From contig OY482848.1 of the NCBI GenBank assembly GCA_960531495.1, positions 22,744,547 to 22,808,546 on the forward strand: a stretch of DNA of 64,000 nucleotides. Direction: 5' to 3'. Below, piece by piece: positions 1 through 37,252 of this stretch. Made by a program: the position numbers and the translations under genes. The notes under the pieces are model-generated. The model did not search any database. It saw only the letters and a list, made by a program, of their open reading frames with translations, and was not told the origin of the DNA. Position 1 is the first letter of the stretch; each line of letters starts with the position of its first letter. Source of the stretch: Zeus faber. Lineage: Eukaryota > Chordata > Actinopteri > Zeiformes > Zeidae.

Positions 1-11224
<11,224 letters not shown>

Positions 11225-11830
11225 ATCACACTCCCCCAGAGGGAACTTCCCACGCTGGAATAATCACCGCCCCCCCCCCGCCCCCCAAAAAAATAAATAA
11301 AAATATATAAGCCGATATATCTCCACGACGTCCCCCCTCCCGGCACCCCTTTTCAACTTTCACTCGTGCGTCTCATTCCTCTACGGACGGCGACGGACCC
11401 CGCCACCCGTGGGCAGCAGCGCGAGCGGTTGGGTGGGAGCATTCGGTAGTAAACCGGCGGGGCTCTCCTCGTGCGCTCCGTTCGCCGCTCCCCCCCTCCC
11501 CATCCGCCGCTGTCCGCCCAGTGATCGCGGAGGTCACGGGCTGGAATTCCATCGGGGACGCGCTCGCGTTCGCGCCGACCCTTCCTTTCGCGTTAACCGA
11601 TTAAAAAATCTGAAAACCCCAAAAAAAATTGCCCTTATTCTAAGGAGGCGCGCGTTCCGACCACCTGTCTCGCGACCAGAGGCGAAGAGGGCGTGCAGCC
11701 GCGCATGTACAACGGCACCGTACGGGAGACGGCTCCAGCGCACTGCTGCAGTGCTGCCCCGCCCCTACCGGTGCTGCTGTATCAATGGCCGTATCGCCAT
11801 CGCCGGTGTGGGGGAGTGGAGAAGGGTCTG
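11225..11830 (-). promoter_or_regulatory. fam184b: CpG-rich 5' flank of fam184b
   Basis: GC-rich, CpG-dense sequence directly upstream of the fam184b ATG, with C-runs at 11,270-11,290. This is the expected position of the promoter and 5' UTR. No TATA box or coding signal is seen. Open frames at 11409-11831 are a by-product of high GC. Confidence 0.45.
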
Positions 11831-12097
11831 ATGTGATTTAACCGCGTCAGTCAAAAATAAAAAGGAGATAAACGATATGATAATATTGTTATTATCACGT
11901 TGTCATCATATTATCACGATCTGCATCCTGCATCTGGATTCCGGGGTGGGTGTCTATGTTCACAGTGTTGGCTTGACCAAGTCATGCACCAGTGCAGCCA
12001 CACTGTGCATTGCACCCTACTTAACATTGCACATACTATTTAACATAGGTGTAAAAAAATATATATATTTTAATAATAATTATATATATATATATAG

Positions 12098-12135
<38 letters not shown>

Positions 12136-12264
12136 TTTATCCCATATATTTCTTTATAATAGATGGGATAACCCTATACATAATACATACATACATAACC
12201 ATATAATATCTAGTCTAATACTGACAAGATTATCAATATTATATGCATAAAACACATGAGAAAG

Positions 12265-12556
12265 AAGGTTCCTACGAGAGGTTCTACAGGGTCCCCAGCA
12301 AAATGATTAATAGTTAAAATCCCGTCAGTCACAGTTATTTAATTTACAAGGCATCACCACCATTAGAGAATGTACAATAATAACTGCATTGGGCATAGTT
12401 TCACAGTTATCTCCGTAGCTGTATTAGAGACAGGGGTGGAAGTTGGGACGGAATCATATCCAACAATAAAACAATCTTTTTAGATTAGGGTCCCAGAAAA
12501 AAAACCCCAACTTTTTCTCAACCCGAAAAACAGGTTGAGAAGTAATGTTCTAAAGA
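12265..12556. mobile_element. hAT-like repeat, copy 2
   Basis: Shares GGTCCCCAGCAAAATGATTA, the GTAGCTGTATTAGAGACAGG region and a GGGTCCCAGA block with copy 1 in the same order and orientation. Diverged by many changes, so older or independently inserted. Confidence 0.5.
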
Positions 12557-12642
12557 TAACTGCTGCATTTGGGTTGCCCTAATTATGAATCATGTTCTGT
12601 AATCCATGCAGCAGTCAGTGAGTTGGGATTTCTGTATCAGTG

Positions 12643-12682
<40 letters not shown>

Positions 12683-13599
12683 CAACTTTTAAACAACTAA
12701 ATTATAGTTTATCCTATAGCGCAGACTCCCAGCAATCAAACTCTACCCTGTGATTTATTTTAAAGCCGCGCTGTGCTGTGCTATGTGCTAACCTAAAATG
12801 CATTCAGAGTCATCTCCGCCTGTAGTGTTCTGCAGCTTGTGCGTGCCCTTCCCACGGGTGAGCTGGCTGCCGTGACCCCGCCGCGGCTGCCGGGGAAGCT
12901 GCCGGGGGGGGGCGGCAGACGCGGCCTTGCAGGACGGCACAACAGTCACGGCATGCACGTAGAAACACAAGCGCTGGAAAGGCTGACACCGCATAGTAAA
13001 CGAGAGCTGCAACACGGTTCTCCTGCGAACTAAACGTACAATAGTGGTAGCACGTCACTGCTTGCACAATCACGTCACAAGACGAGGTGAACATTTTAGA
13101 TATTCAACTGAGTGACGATCTGACGGATCGCACCGTGGGAGAAGCTCTGCTCGCGTTTCCGGTGATGGGAGACTCGCGGACGATTCGCTCGTAGCGAACG
13201 GAATCCTTGAAACGACTCGGTAGTCAGGAGTCACTCCGGCAGTGAGCGAATCTTCAACTCCAACTGAAAGTAATTACTGAGGACTAAATGAATGTTCAAA
13301 ACAAAACAAAACCAACAAAAAAAAAAAAGGCAATGGTATTTGGTCACATTCACATTGAATGCGACGGATTTACAATTTGCAAGAATTCCACCGAAGTAAA
13401 TCATTTAACAGGAGTAAAACATTTTTTTTTTGCGATTCACACTTTCCATTTCTCTGCCAAAGTAAATATTTGTGAGTGCATGTCCTGGGATCCACAGTTT
13501 GCAGTTATCAGAACAAGATAATAATCAGTTTTATTTCGCCAGGTACATTTACATAGACTACTCAGAGTTTGCTCTTGTGAGGTTTGGTGCTACAACACG

Positions 13600-13685
13600 G
13601 ACCATTTGCGTGCCACTGCACATTTGACTGCATACATGTATGGGAGTATGTATATGTATGTGACAAATAAACCTCTTGAATCTAG
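13600..13685 (+). repeat. Retroelement 3' tail, copy 1
   Basis: Ends with GTATATGTATGTGACAAATA followed by AACCTCTTGAATC. The same tail occurs at 29,250-29,325 and, shortened, at 54,601-54,665. This looks like the 3' end of a fish non-LTR element or SINE. Confidence 0.6.
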
Positions 13686-14215
13686 CATTTGCATCAAGAA
13701 GAAACAGCTCAACAGTCCGAAAGGGTGGAGAAGAAAAAGAATAAATAATAGAATAGAATAAAAAAAGTGAAGTAAAAATGTAAAATTAAACGAAAACACA
13801 AAACAGATAATAGTCAGATATAAAAATATATACACATAACAAATATACAAAATGTGATACTATGCACAGGATAAATTATTATTATGGGTATTTGGGGTAT
13901 AATTTATAAATATGAATTATTACTATTAGCTTGTTCTTCAGTCTAGATTAATAATTTGGACTGAATTGAATGATCGTCGTGCGAACTCCGCTCACAACTT
14001 GGAGCCGACGGGCCGTCGCGCCCCTGTCGCTCACCGTTCACCCGAGGTCCTCCCCCCGCTCGCCCGTGATTCACGACATCAACCCACTCAAACGACCGGA
14101 CGGGGAGTCGGCAGACCGAGCGGATCTTTCCTTCCCCGACGAGTGACTCGTCAACGACCGAATCCGGAGCGAATCGCCGAACCCGCGCAAGGGAACAGAC
14201 GGCGGGCGCGGGTGG

Positions 14216-14299
14216 TGACGTCACCCCGCACGAACGGCGCCGCGCGTCGGTTCTCGCGAGAGCCGCGGCCCGAGTTTAAAAACGGGCGGAAAGCTTGAA
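14216..14299 (+). promoter_or_regulatory. ncapg: ncapg core promoter: CRE, TCTCGCGAGA box, CDE/CHR
   Basis: Within 84 bp of CpG-rich DNA lie a perfect palindromic CRE (TGACGTCA, 14216-14223), the palindrome TCTCGCGAGA (14252-14261) and GGGCGG-AAAG-CTTGAA (14284-14299). The last is a CDE, a 4-nt spacer and a CHR, the arrangement known from G2/M genes such as CDC25C and bound by DREAM/MuvB. A second CHR-like TTTAAA sits at 14276-14281. The ATG is 363 bp downstream, so the start of transcription is inferred near 14,310-14,340. No TATA box is seen. Confidence 0.65.
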
Positions 14300-14661
14300 A
14301 AGCGGGGCCGTTGTCTTCCGGGAGAGGGACGCCTTGCTGGGAAGGTACGTTCCGGATAAAACTAATCGCGAGTGCCTGTATACGTACCCAATTACCTTGC
14401 TCGTAAACAATGACATTACCAGTAAACCACGAAATCACCGGTAAACCATAAAATAAGAGTGGTTTCCGTAGTCTGCGCCTCCGCGGGGTTTCACTTCGCT
14501 TTGCCGCTCTCCACCCACCGGGAGCTGGAGCTCAGTGCGGTTGTGGCCTTGCGCTGACCGGAACGCCTACGCTCCCACACGTTCCGACGCTTCGGTGCGA
14601 GCCGTGGAAATACGGACGTTAACTCCCCTTTCTGTGCGTTCTCTTTCCCGACGAAGAGAGG

Positions 14662-28324
<13,663 letters not shown>

Positions 28325-28567
28325 AACCGCCTTAAAAAAAAAAAACCTCCTAAGCTGAGAGGTTACTAACTGCAGTTTATTCTATAATTATAATTCCTAT
28401 AAACTGTGTTACATCCACATGACATACAATAGCCATTTAATAGTTATTATATTTATGTTTTAAAACTAAGAATGAACTGAATGTACAGAAGGTACATTTT
28501 GTCTCTATTTTTAAGTTTAAGTTGTCTTTAGTTGCAATTCACGGTATTAAACTGTTGGCAGGTCTTA

Positions 28568-28597
28568 AATAAATATTTTCCTTTTAACCCCAATAAA
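28568..28597 (+). terminator. ncapg: ncapg poly(A) signals
   Basis: Two AATAAA hexamers (28568-28573 and 28592-28597) lie about 245-270 bp after the ncapg stop, at the end of an AT-rich 3' UTR. They fit a short 3' UTR ending just before a SINE. Confidence 0.65.
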
Positions 28598-28649
28598 TGT
28601 ACTACTCAAAGGATTGTCCCTGTTTGATGTTTGAAGCATTGTACTCACA

Positions 28650-28865
28650 CTAGCACTGGTTGGTTGCCTCATCGTCTAGTAATCTGAAGATTGCTGGTTT
28701 GATCCTCCTCCTGGTAGCGTGCTGATGTGTCCTTGAGCAAGAGACTCCCCGGACACTCCCTCAGGCACCACTATACGTCAGTTACTAGGATGGGTGAAAT
28801 GCAGAGAAATGCATTTCGTTGCCTCAGTACTTGTACTCTGTGCAATGACAGTTTGTTGAATCTAA
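28650..28865 (+). mobile_element. tRNA-derived SINE downstream of ncapg
   Basis: Begins with a tRNA-like head: GGTTGCCTCATCGTCTAGTA, then GCTGGTTTGATCC resembling a B box. It continues to GTACTCTGTGCAATGACAGT and TTGTTGAATCTA, a tail used by several fish SINE/LINE pairs. It lies between the tail-to-tail ends of ncapg and lcorl. Confidence 0.6.
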
Positions 28866-29249
28866 TTTCAACAATATTTTTGCCAAACTGGATCAGCCCT
28901 GACCAAAGCTGCAAATGCAAGGTGTGGCATAATTTAGCTGGTGCACAAGGCAATTAACTCAAGGTTTATGTTAGACAACAAACAAAAAAACAGACCAGTT
29001 GTTTCTCCAGATGTTAAAGGGGAAAGAAATGCAGTTCATGTTCATGATAGGGTTTATGCCACTTTAATGCACATATCTGTATATACATAAATAGCTTATC
29101 CCATATACATAAGCCTATAAGCCTTTATCTATTCTATCTTATTCTATATATTTTTATTTTATTCTATAAGTATTACTGACTTAATGTATTACATTTTAGG
29201 AATCAGTTAGTTGGTCTAGTAGAAAAATCTTCCTAGGACATATAATCAC

Positions 29250-29325
29250 CGGGTGCGTATTACATTTCACTGCATATATGTATGAAAGTATGTATATGTA
29301 TGTGACAAATAAACCTCTTGAATCT
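29250..29325 (+). repeat. Retroelement 3' tail, copy 2
   Basis: Nearly the same as the tail at 13,600-13,685, including TGCATATATGTATG-type text before GTATATGTATGTGACAAATA. Lies between ncapg and the lcorl 3' UTR. Confidence 0.6.
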
Positions 29326-29775
29326 TGACCTAGTGTCAAAGGCCAGAATAAATTCCTCATGTTCTTTACAAGCACTGAAAATAAATGTTTAAACCCAATA
29401 CAAATAAGCAAAGAAAGACATGTAGGTACTTTTTAATGAAAAATAAAATAATGGCAACTGTCTGGATTAACCCACTTGCTGAAATTAGATGAGAAGCATA
29501 TACTTGAAAAATTTAAACCAGTGACAACTTCTCCAATACCTGGCACCAAAGAAAGGAAACCCCTTGATTATTGGTTCGCCAGCCTCCTTTGCTTCAGGAT
29601 CTTGCAAACTGCTCTGAAACCAAGCACCACGTGGTGACAATCTAGTAGTTCAATCTACAGGGTGAAGAGCTTGTTCTAAAATAATCTGGTTCAAACAAAA
29701 CAGCTTTTATCGGATGCATAGTCTTACGGAGGTAAACTGTATAAAAAACTACCGACAAATATTTCAAAAAAGTTC

Positions 29776-29781
29776 TTTATT
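29776..29781 (-). terminator. lcorl: Candidate distal poly(A) signal for long lcorl
   Basis: AATAAA on the minus strand, about 2.2 kb past the long-isoform stop. If used, the 3' UTR spans 29.8-31.96 kb and ends about 1.2 kb from the end of ncapg. Other AATAAA hexamers occur nearer the stop, so the end point is not certain. Confidence 0.35.
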
Positions 29782-31652
29782 GTACTAATGACAAGACAAT
29801 GCTTTGTTACGTCTAAAAGGGAAGGTATAAAAACATTTGAAAATATACAACAGAGGTTTAGCACCAGGGAACTTTGACACAAGGTTAAGCCTTCGTAGTC
29901 AAAGACTCCGAAGGCCCGATTGTGTGATTAAATGGCGATGAGTGACATACATACACACAAGGTAGGCCAGGCACCCAAAATACACTAGTTTGAAACCGCA
30001 AATTATCCAGACATCTCGCGTCTATAAGCCCTCTTTAAATTGAAGGCAGAATACAACAGTGACCCATGATTTATAGTGTTTACAGATGAGCTCTCTGACC
30101 CCCGCCTTGCAGGGGTCATCAGCAGAAGAGGATAGGCCTAAGCTGAGCCCCAGAGGAGGTAGGCTTATTTAACTGCACTTAGAAAAAGGAGCATTTCTGG
30201 ACAAAAAAAATAAAAACAAACAAAATCACAAAAAAAAAAACAAATAATAATAAAACACCATCACAGCGACATGTCCCCACCTTGGTTGGAGAAGCCTGGA
30301 CATAGCTTTAAAACCAAGTCCTGCTATTTTACTCATAAGTGGAGCATTCTGGTAACTGAAGTGAGTGGGGCATACGGGTTGTTGCTATGACATCCTTGTT
30401 GCTATGAAATCACAATGATACATGGCTATATGAACGCACCTGAAGATACATTGTTTGCCACCAGTTCTTGTGATCACAGCTCAATAACATCCATTCATTC
30501 GTCTGTCAGCGGTAGGATAATTATATATTGATAAATCATCTGGATTCTTATTGCACCGAATAGGATTCACTAGTTTTACAGTAGGGGTGATAGGACTCTG
30601 GATGTGCAAAACATGAGGATGCATGGGGACCTAGTGGAACCAAGAGGATTCATAATCTCAACAGATGCAATAGTGCAAAAGGGAGGGTATTAAGTTATAC
30701 ATTAATTAATGCTTTGGGTGAAAGGAAAATCATATATAGATATCTTTCTTACAAGACAGATCCCACAAAAAAAAAAAAAAAAATGACAAGCTACATTCTA
30801 CAACTGCACGCCGCCATTTTCACCGATTCGTACCTCAGCATTTCACAAAGTGTGTGTGGTGGTGGTGGTGGGGTGTTCGCTGTGCCAATAGCTGGTTGGA
30901 GCTGAGGGCCGCAAATCTTTAAAAAGGCTAAAAATAGTTGAATGAATAATGCAGTTAAAATAAATAACATTTGGTCCTAAGCCTGATGGCTATTGTAGCT
31001 CCATCCAAGACTTGGCTCACACACAAACATCGACAACAGTGACAAGTTTTCCCTGACTTGGGGGAATCAAGGTCAGGTTGAACCTATGTATATAAGAAAT
31101 AACTATTTTTATAAACAAAGGAGGAAACAGAATCATTTTTTGAGACAAATATAAATATGGGGAAAAACAGCCATTTATGATTCTCATGATGAGTATTGCG
31201 TATGACTAAAATCTGCTAGAGCCAATATGTGCTCGAGGACAGTGCCTTTTTGTGAGCCCTTCACTTAGTGGGACCATTAGCGCATTTTGCCATCACATTT
31301 TTTTTTATTATTATTTTTTTTAATTTTTTTTTAAATGTCCTTTGGATGCGGTTGTGCATCCATATACAGTTAGTTTGTGACCAAAAAGAGTCAATGACTT
31401 GAAAAGGTTTTCCTTTTAGAGAAGACTGAGAAGACCCCCAGCAACGAAGCATGACCGATGGGGTGGCTACTTTGACGCGATGCAGTCATGCTTTTTCCTT
31501 CATTTAAAACAGCCACTCTAAACCAGGCTCACTTGTCACGTTGAACCCCTATTTGAATTGATAATTTTGATCTACTAACCCTCCTCCGAGAGAAAGGCAA
31601 ACGCAAAACAATTTCAACAACAAATTCGATACATACTCCTCAGACGTAAAAA

Positions 31653-31656
<4 letters not shown>

Positions 31657-31718
<62 letters not shown>
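31657..31718. repeat. (TA)n in lcorl 3' region
   Basis: 62-bp TA array, self-complementary in RNA, about 250 bp past the long-isoform stop. Confidence 0.95.
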
Positions 31719-31722
<4 letters not shown>

Positions 31723-31962
31723 CAAAAGAGTTGGGGAGAATGGAGATCATTAAAAATAGTGCAACCTCAAGCTTTTAAGTTAGACTGCTACATAATTGCT
31801 GAGTGTAAGACGACGGGGTGAGGTGGCCAGTCCCTGTGGTCGGCTGCATGTCCAAAGGCACCAAGTATAACCACAGTCTCTCTCCCAGGATGGAAGAGGC
31901 TTCTAGCTTTAGTTTTCTGTCAGAAAGGAGAATGTGGAAGAGTAGTTAAGTTGTTAGTGGGT

Positions 31963-34900
31963 TTAAAAAAAAAAACCAAAACAAAAAAAAAAAACAAGGA
32001 TCTTCCATGAAAACAGTTTATTGAAACTATAGGGACAAAGATAATTACCAAAAACGAAGTCCGACCATCTCGGTCCCGACAGGCCCCTCATCCGCGATTG
32101 TCTTAACATCTTCACAGACGGTGGTTTTGGTGGTTCAGAGGAGGCCATCCCAGAACATTTCAATTTGCGTTTGTGTCTCTGAGGTGGCACTTTGTCTTGA
32201 TCCTGCGGGGATGCCAACGCACAGCCCACCACCCCCCCGGAGGCGTCCCTCTTTCGCGACTTCTTTTTCCTCTCCGTTTTCACAGCTTTATCCTCCCTCG
32301 CCGGCGCTCTCTCCCTCCCGGCAAAGCGGTAGGCGGAAGGCGACCAATCATCCAGTGTCACTGTACAGGAGTCCCACTCCTCTGCGGTGGACTCGCTGTC
32401 TGGAGAGTTAATCTTCTTCAGAAAAACCCGGCACTCCTTTAGTTTCTCCGGACTCCAAGCTTTACAACTTAGTCGATCCTCTTTGTGCATATCCAAACGC
32501 TCGGCTGACACGGCGGTCGAATCGTTCTCCAAATAGTCCGACGACTGGTCCGGCGAAGACCTCGATAACAAGTTGTCGCTCTGTTGTGGTGCAGCTACGA
32601 CGTAGCCGTTCAACCCACAAGCATCAAACAACCGCTTTGATCGCCACAGATTCTTCCATTGCCTTTTCGGCCACTTATCCCTTTCTTTCAGGGTTAGAAA
32701 TCTAACCTTTGCCCTTAGCAGAGTGGTTGAGTACTTGCTAAACACTCTCCACCACCGGGTTCCTTGAGTAAACCTGCCCGGCGCAAACTTATTAGGGAAC
32801 AGTTGCCGCTTGATGTGGCCGGCCTTGTCCCTCTTGCTCAGTCTGTCTTGAGCCCGGCGGTGCTCGGAGGGACTCTTTGGCACAGCTTTGGCAAATTTCT
32901 TGATGTGTTTGTGGAGTCGCTCTGCCTGTGGACTAGGACAAACACTGCTTTTGTTAGCAGAACGGGGGTAATGCATGAGCTCATAAGGATTTCGGGAGCT
33001 GGTCTTCTTGACAATGGCCAGTGATTGGGTCTCTGTGGTCTGCATAAACCAGGAGCAGATCTGCTGCATACTACAGGAACTTGGTTTGTTGGGGGGACAG
33101 TCAAACAGCGCTCTTACAACTGACGACGGTCTTGACTTCTGGCTAAACGAGCCTGCTCTTTGTTTGACGGAGGATTCTTCCCGATTATCAACCACATTTG
33201 ACACCCAGGTGTCAGAGATCACTCTTATTCTCCTCGCAAGCTCCTGGTTCAAGTGATTTTCCTCTGCTGACGCTGCCCACCACTTCAGTGTTTCTTTATG
33301 TGGGAAGATGGAGTCCACGGACACCCCGGCCAGCTGGCTCAAATCCTGACAGATGTGTTTTTTTTCCTGTTCAAGGAGCTGTCTTTTATCTTTTGTGCCG
33401 TCCACATATCCCTGAGCCTTTTCTTGTTTCCTTTGGTTGATGGCCTTGTTCAGCAGAAGCTGCCTGGAACTACGCAACAGAGCTGTGCTATGGCTGTAGG
33501 GCCTTGTCGACGAGGTGGCCACTGAATGCAGCAGATAGATTGAGGGCTTCCTTATCCTCACTGAGTGACGTACTGCAAGCGGACGCTCTTTTCCTCTGCG
33601 CTCATCTTTTGCTCCCAATCTCTCCATTTTGCTGTATTCATTGCTTGTTTTAAGATTGATTGTCCAGGGCTCTTTGGCAGATTTGAACTCTGGTAGAAGT
33701 GCTTTCTTTTTTCGGAGGGCCTCTGGAGATTGTTTAACATCCCTGTTCATTTGAATCTTGCGCTGCCTCGGGGATACCGTAGTTACTGTGACCGAGATTC
33801 CAGAGATCTTAACCTTTGCAGGCCTTCCTGGTTTCCTAACGGCTAAAGCACCTTGAAGCTTCTGACACTTGATGTTGCTGCTGGAGTGAGGAGTAGACTC
33901 CTTGTCTTTCACAGGTCTGACCAAGTTCAACTCCTCCGACCGTTCTGTTAAAGTAGCTTTGACATCATCAGAAGCTTCCTGAGTATCCTGTAGGACATAG
34001 TTTAAATCAATGTTGCCATCCGCTGCTTCTGCTGTGTCATTGAGCTCTGTTTGCCCATGACCTTCAGATACCACTCGCTTGTTTCTCCTTGACCGCCCAT
34101 ATACTACTGTTATTTTGAGGTTCTTGTTTTCTTTCTCGCGGTTTGCTCCTATCACAGCTTTAACTTTTTCTGCGTTTGCTCCTTTTATTGAATCGGGAAC
34201 CTTCTGTTTGCGAGGTCGGCCAATCGGCCTCTTTATCTTCTTCTCCATCTGTGGACCAAGCTTCTTGGGCCGACCTGGACGCCTCTTTGTGGGTGTTGTT
34301 TCATGAAACTGTACCACATCACCTGGTGATCTCTGGTTTTCTGTCCCAGCTATGCGCTTAGAGGGGCTAGATTCTCTTGATCTCCGAGAAGCTACTTTGG
34401 GCGATGAAGATGCCGACTTGGGCGGAGAAGAATCAGATTTGTGTACCGTGGAGGTAGATTTGGGAGATGAGATAGTGAACTTGGGTGGTGAGGAAACAGA
34501 TTTCACTGGTGAGGTGGCACACTCACTACCTGGGCTTGTGTTCTTCTCTGGTGTTCCTGCCCACGAAGACTCTTCATATGGGTCAAATTGTTCGACTACC
34601 TGCCCCCTAGAATCAGATGTTGCTGACTTGAGGCTATATTTAACCCCTTCTTGATCTGTAACGGGTGACACATACATGAGTTTAATTGGGCTGTTGTATT
34701 GGAAAGAGCAATCAGAAGGGCTCAGAAGACAATTGGAAGAAATATTAGAGATGCTGGCACATGACTTGGATCGGTTTGGAGGTGTGTGATAAGTTGTTGC
34801 AAAATCTGAATTCTGTAGTTTTGCTGAAGATCGTAACCGCCCATAGGGCCTAGCTGCACTATCCCTCACATCTGTTCTGTTTTTTGAACTAGGTTTTGAA

Positions 34901-37252
34901 GGACTCTTCTTTACGGCCGTCATGGTCATTGGAGAGACTCTGTTTTGATCTTTAGACTCTGTGTTCAATGGTCCAGTCTGATGTTTTGGTGTCGATTGAA
35001 TGTGTTCTCCCATAATGTCCTTCGAGAAGGATTTCTCTTTTTCAGATTCAACTTGGGTGTCCATGACATCTGGGCTTTTTGAGAAGTCATTGAGGCTGCT
35101 AGAGTTTGAGAGATCGCCCTTTGATGTTCTCGGATTGAAGATGCTCTCAGAGAAACAAGCTACAAAGTACATCTTCCGAGGCTCCGTGACATAGGAGGAG
35201 AAGCGCTGGGGAGGTACTATGTTTCTCTTGGATCTTGTGGCCTCCCTTGAGTTGCTTGACTGAAACAATGCACTTGTCTTTGTCCTGCCTCTAAACCCCT
35301 TGTGGTTACCATCTGCACCTTTTTCCAGGTCACCACTGTTGCTTAAACCATTTTCCATCAAATTAATTTCACAGGAATTACTCAGCAGCTCAAGTTCTCT
35401 GGTACTGGGGGCATTTCTCTCTTTCTCCTCAATCGCCATCTTCGTTTCTCTCTCTTCCACTTTAACTGCCTCAATTTCCTCTGTAACTATTATTGCTTGA
35501 ATCTCTTCTTTTACCTTACCCCTGCCCCCCTCTTCATTGAGCAAATTACAGACTTCCTCCCTAGCCCTTTCAAATACCTCCACTCCTTTGTCCATGTTGG
35601 GGTCCTCACTGATTTTACGGCATCCCCTTGCTGTAGTCCTCTCAACTTCTGTTGTACTCTCCTCTCCATCTATCATGCGCTTCATAATTATCTCCTCGTG
35701 GATACTGGACACCCCCTTTCTCTTAAATTCTTCCAATTCTTCCTGGATTTTTGTTCCACTCTGAGATTCCTCCTTAACAGGAGTTGTGTCTGATGAGGAG
35801 CTGGATGCAGGTGGGGTCAATTTACTGCCATCTTTTAATCGTAACTTCTTTGCTTGTGGCACCCTTTTCCTACAATATGATGGGTCAAGCATGGCAAGCT
35901 CTCGTTTGATTTGTAAAGTGTGTCGTCGGTTGGAAGGATGATCCAGTGACGTCGTCATAGCTGCGCGCACTTCTTGAAGCCGCCGGGCCCGAGTATTTGG
36001 CGATTTGGCCTCACTGTTGTCATGCTGATTAAACAGCTCACTAAGGTTATAGTCGCTGTCACAACCTGTGTGAAGCACAGTTGTGATTATTTCCCTTAGG
36101 TGGGCATCAGCATGAAACTGCGTATTCTGATTCGTTGCGGAAGTCTGAGACCCTTCCTTTTCAATACTGTCTATAGCTGTGGATCTCGGTGGAGGGTCCT
36201 TGTCCTGAGGTCGTATTGTCTCTAGTTTCTCTGTGAAACGATCAACAACGACCTTGAGTAAGCTTCCGCTTGGATTGTTTTCTGTGCAACATCCACCTGG
36301 AGTACCTTCCAGCTCCTCTTGGCTGAAGTAGACCCCTCTAGTTGTATCAAAATCCACTTCCTGTTGTTTCACATGCATGACACCATCTTTACCAATTAGT
36401 GGGAGAAACAGATCATGGTCATCCTCCTGCGTATGGAGTAGTAGGCAGGGAGGCTTTTCTTCTGTTTCAGTACTGACGGCTGATGGGATGGGGGACAGAG
36501 GGGGAGGCGAGGGGCTCTGCTCTCGCTTCAGGAAAGGAAAAGGCAGATCCCCATTTTCACCCCCTTTCTCCCCCGTGTGCCCAATTTGAGCAAAATAGGC
36601 TTGGTTTGAATAGCAGAGACATGGGTGGGGACGGCTGTGATGGCTGTAGCAGATCGACGAGGCAGAGCACATTGGGGAAGATGAAGACAAGGAGGGAGCG
36701 GATGAAAATGGACAGACCACGTTGTTGATCTGATGTACGGCCAGGCTTTGGCAGATGCCGTGGAGATTCTTTAGGCAAAAAACAGGGTAGGCTGTCACTC
36801 TGCAGTTCTGCACACAGCAGCAGCCAGAGCCCTCAGAAGCTTTGCTTTTGCAGTCACCTAAAGGACAACGATCGCCGCAACAATTATACTGGGAGTCTGC
36901 TTGGTGGGATGGGGTGTTACTGTGATCTTGATTATCACAGTTAGCAAGAGGAAAGTGCGGGCTGCTACTATGGCTTTTACAGTTATAAAATGGAAACTGG
37001 CTTATGTTATCCTGTGGGGTCACTGAACGATTGCAGCACTTAGAGTCAGCCGGACAAATAGGTCTACAATGGGATGAAGACAACAATCGTTCCCGGTGTG
37101 CCAGCTTTAGGATTTGACAGAGCAAGGAACGGTGTACTGGGCAGAGTGAGTTAAGGACAGCTTCCAATGCCGATTTCCCATTGACCTGGCCACACTTTTC
37201 TTGCTGCCTCCCTGGATCAACTGCTTCTTCTTTAATGGTTGGCAACAGGAAG
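31963..37252 (-). other. lcorl: Giant alternative terminal exon of lcorl
   Basis: A 5.3 kb exon with no stop in one minus-strand frame. It begins after a good acceptor (TTTTCTGTTTGTAG) at 37253-37255. The clean reading frame over this length, the AT-hooks and the conserved C-terminal block make it a real exon. The plus-strand open stretches over it (for example 35497-35793 and 34352-34654) are antisense shadows. An in-frame AATAAA (minus) lies at 32017-32022, before the stop. Confidence 0.92.

Larger units (their letters stand above)
11831..14215. other. Intergenic region between fam184b and ncapg
   Basis: AT-rich sequence with (CA)n at 12101-12133 and 12648-12680, a hAT-like copy, a SINE/LINE-type tail at 13,600-13,685, and CpG-rich blocks near 13,100-13,250 and 13,970-14,170. 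The latter share inverted words (GATTCGCTC near 13,180 and GAGCGAATCG near 14,169), perhaps the ends of an old element. No DCAF16-like open frame was found here. Confidence 0.5.
28866..31962 (-). other. lcorl: lcorl long-isoform 3' UTR and ncapg-lcorl gap
   Basis: AT-rich non-coding sequence. The part from about 29.78 to 31.96 kb is inferred 3' UTR of the long lcorl transcript. It contains a (TA)n at 31657-31718 and several A- or T-runs. No exon of another gene is seen. Confidence 0.45.

Noticed and set aside
11409-11831. 140-residue frame upstream of fam184b
   Set aside because: CpG-rich promoter sequence; no conserved protein features.
11831-14661. Search for a DCAF16-like gene between fam184b and ncapg
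   Set aside because: No fitting open frame on either strand.
32121-36728. Many plus-strand open frames opposite the giant lcorl exon
   Set aside because: Antisense shadows; no start, splice or domain support.
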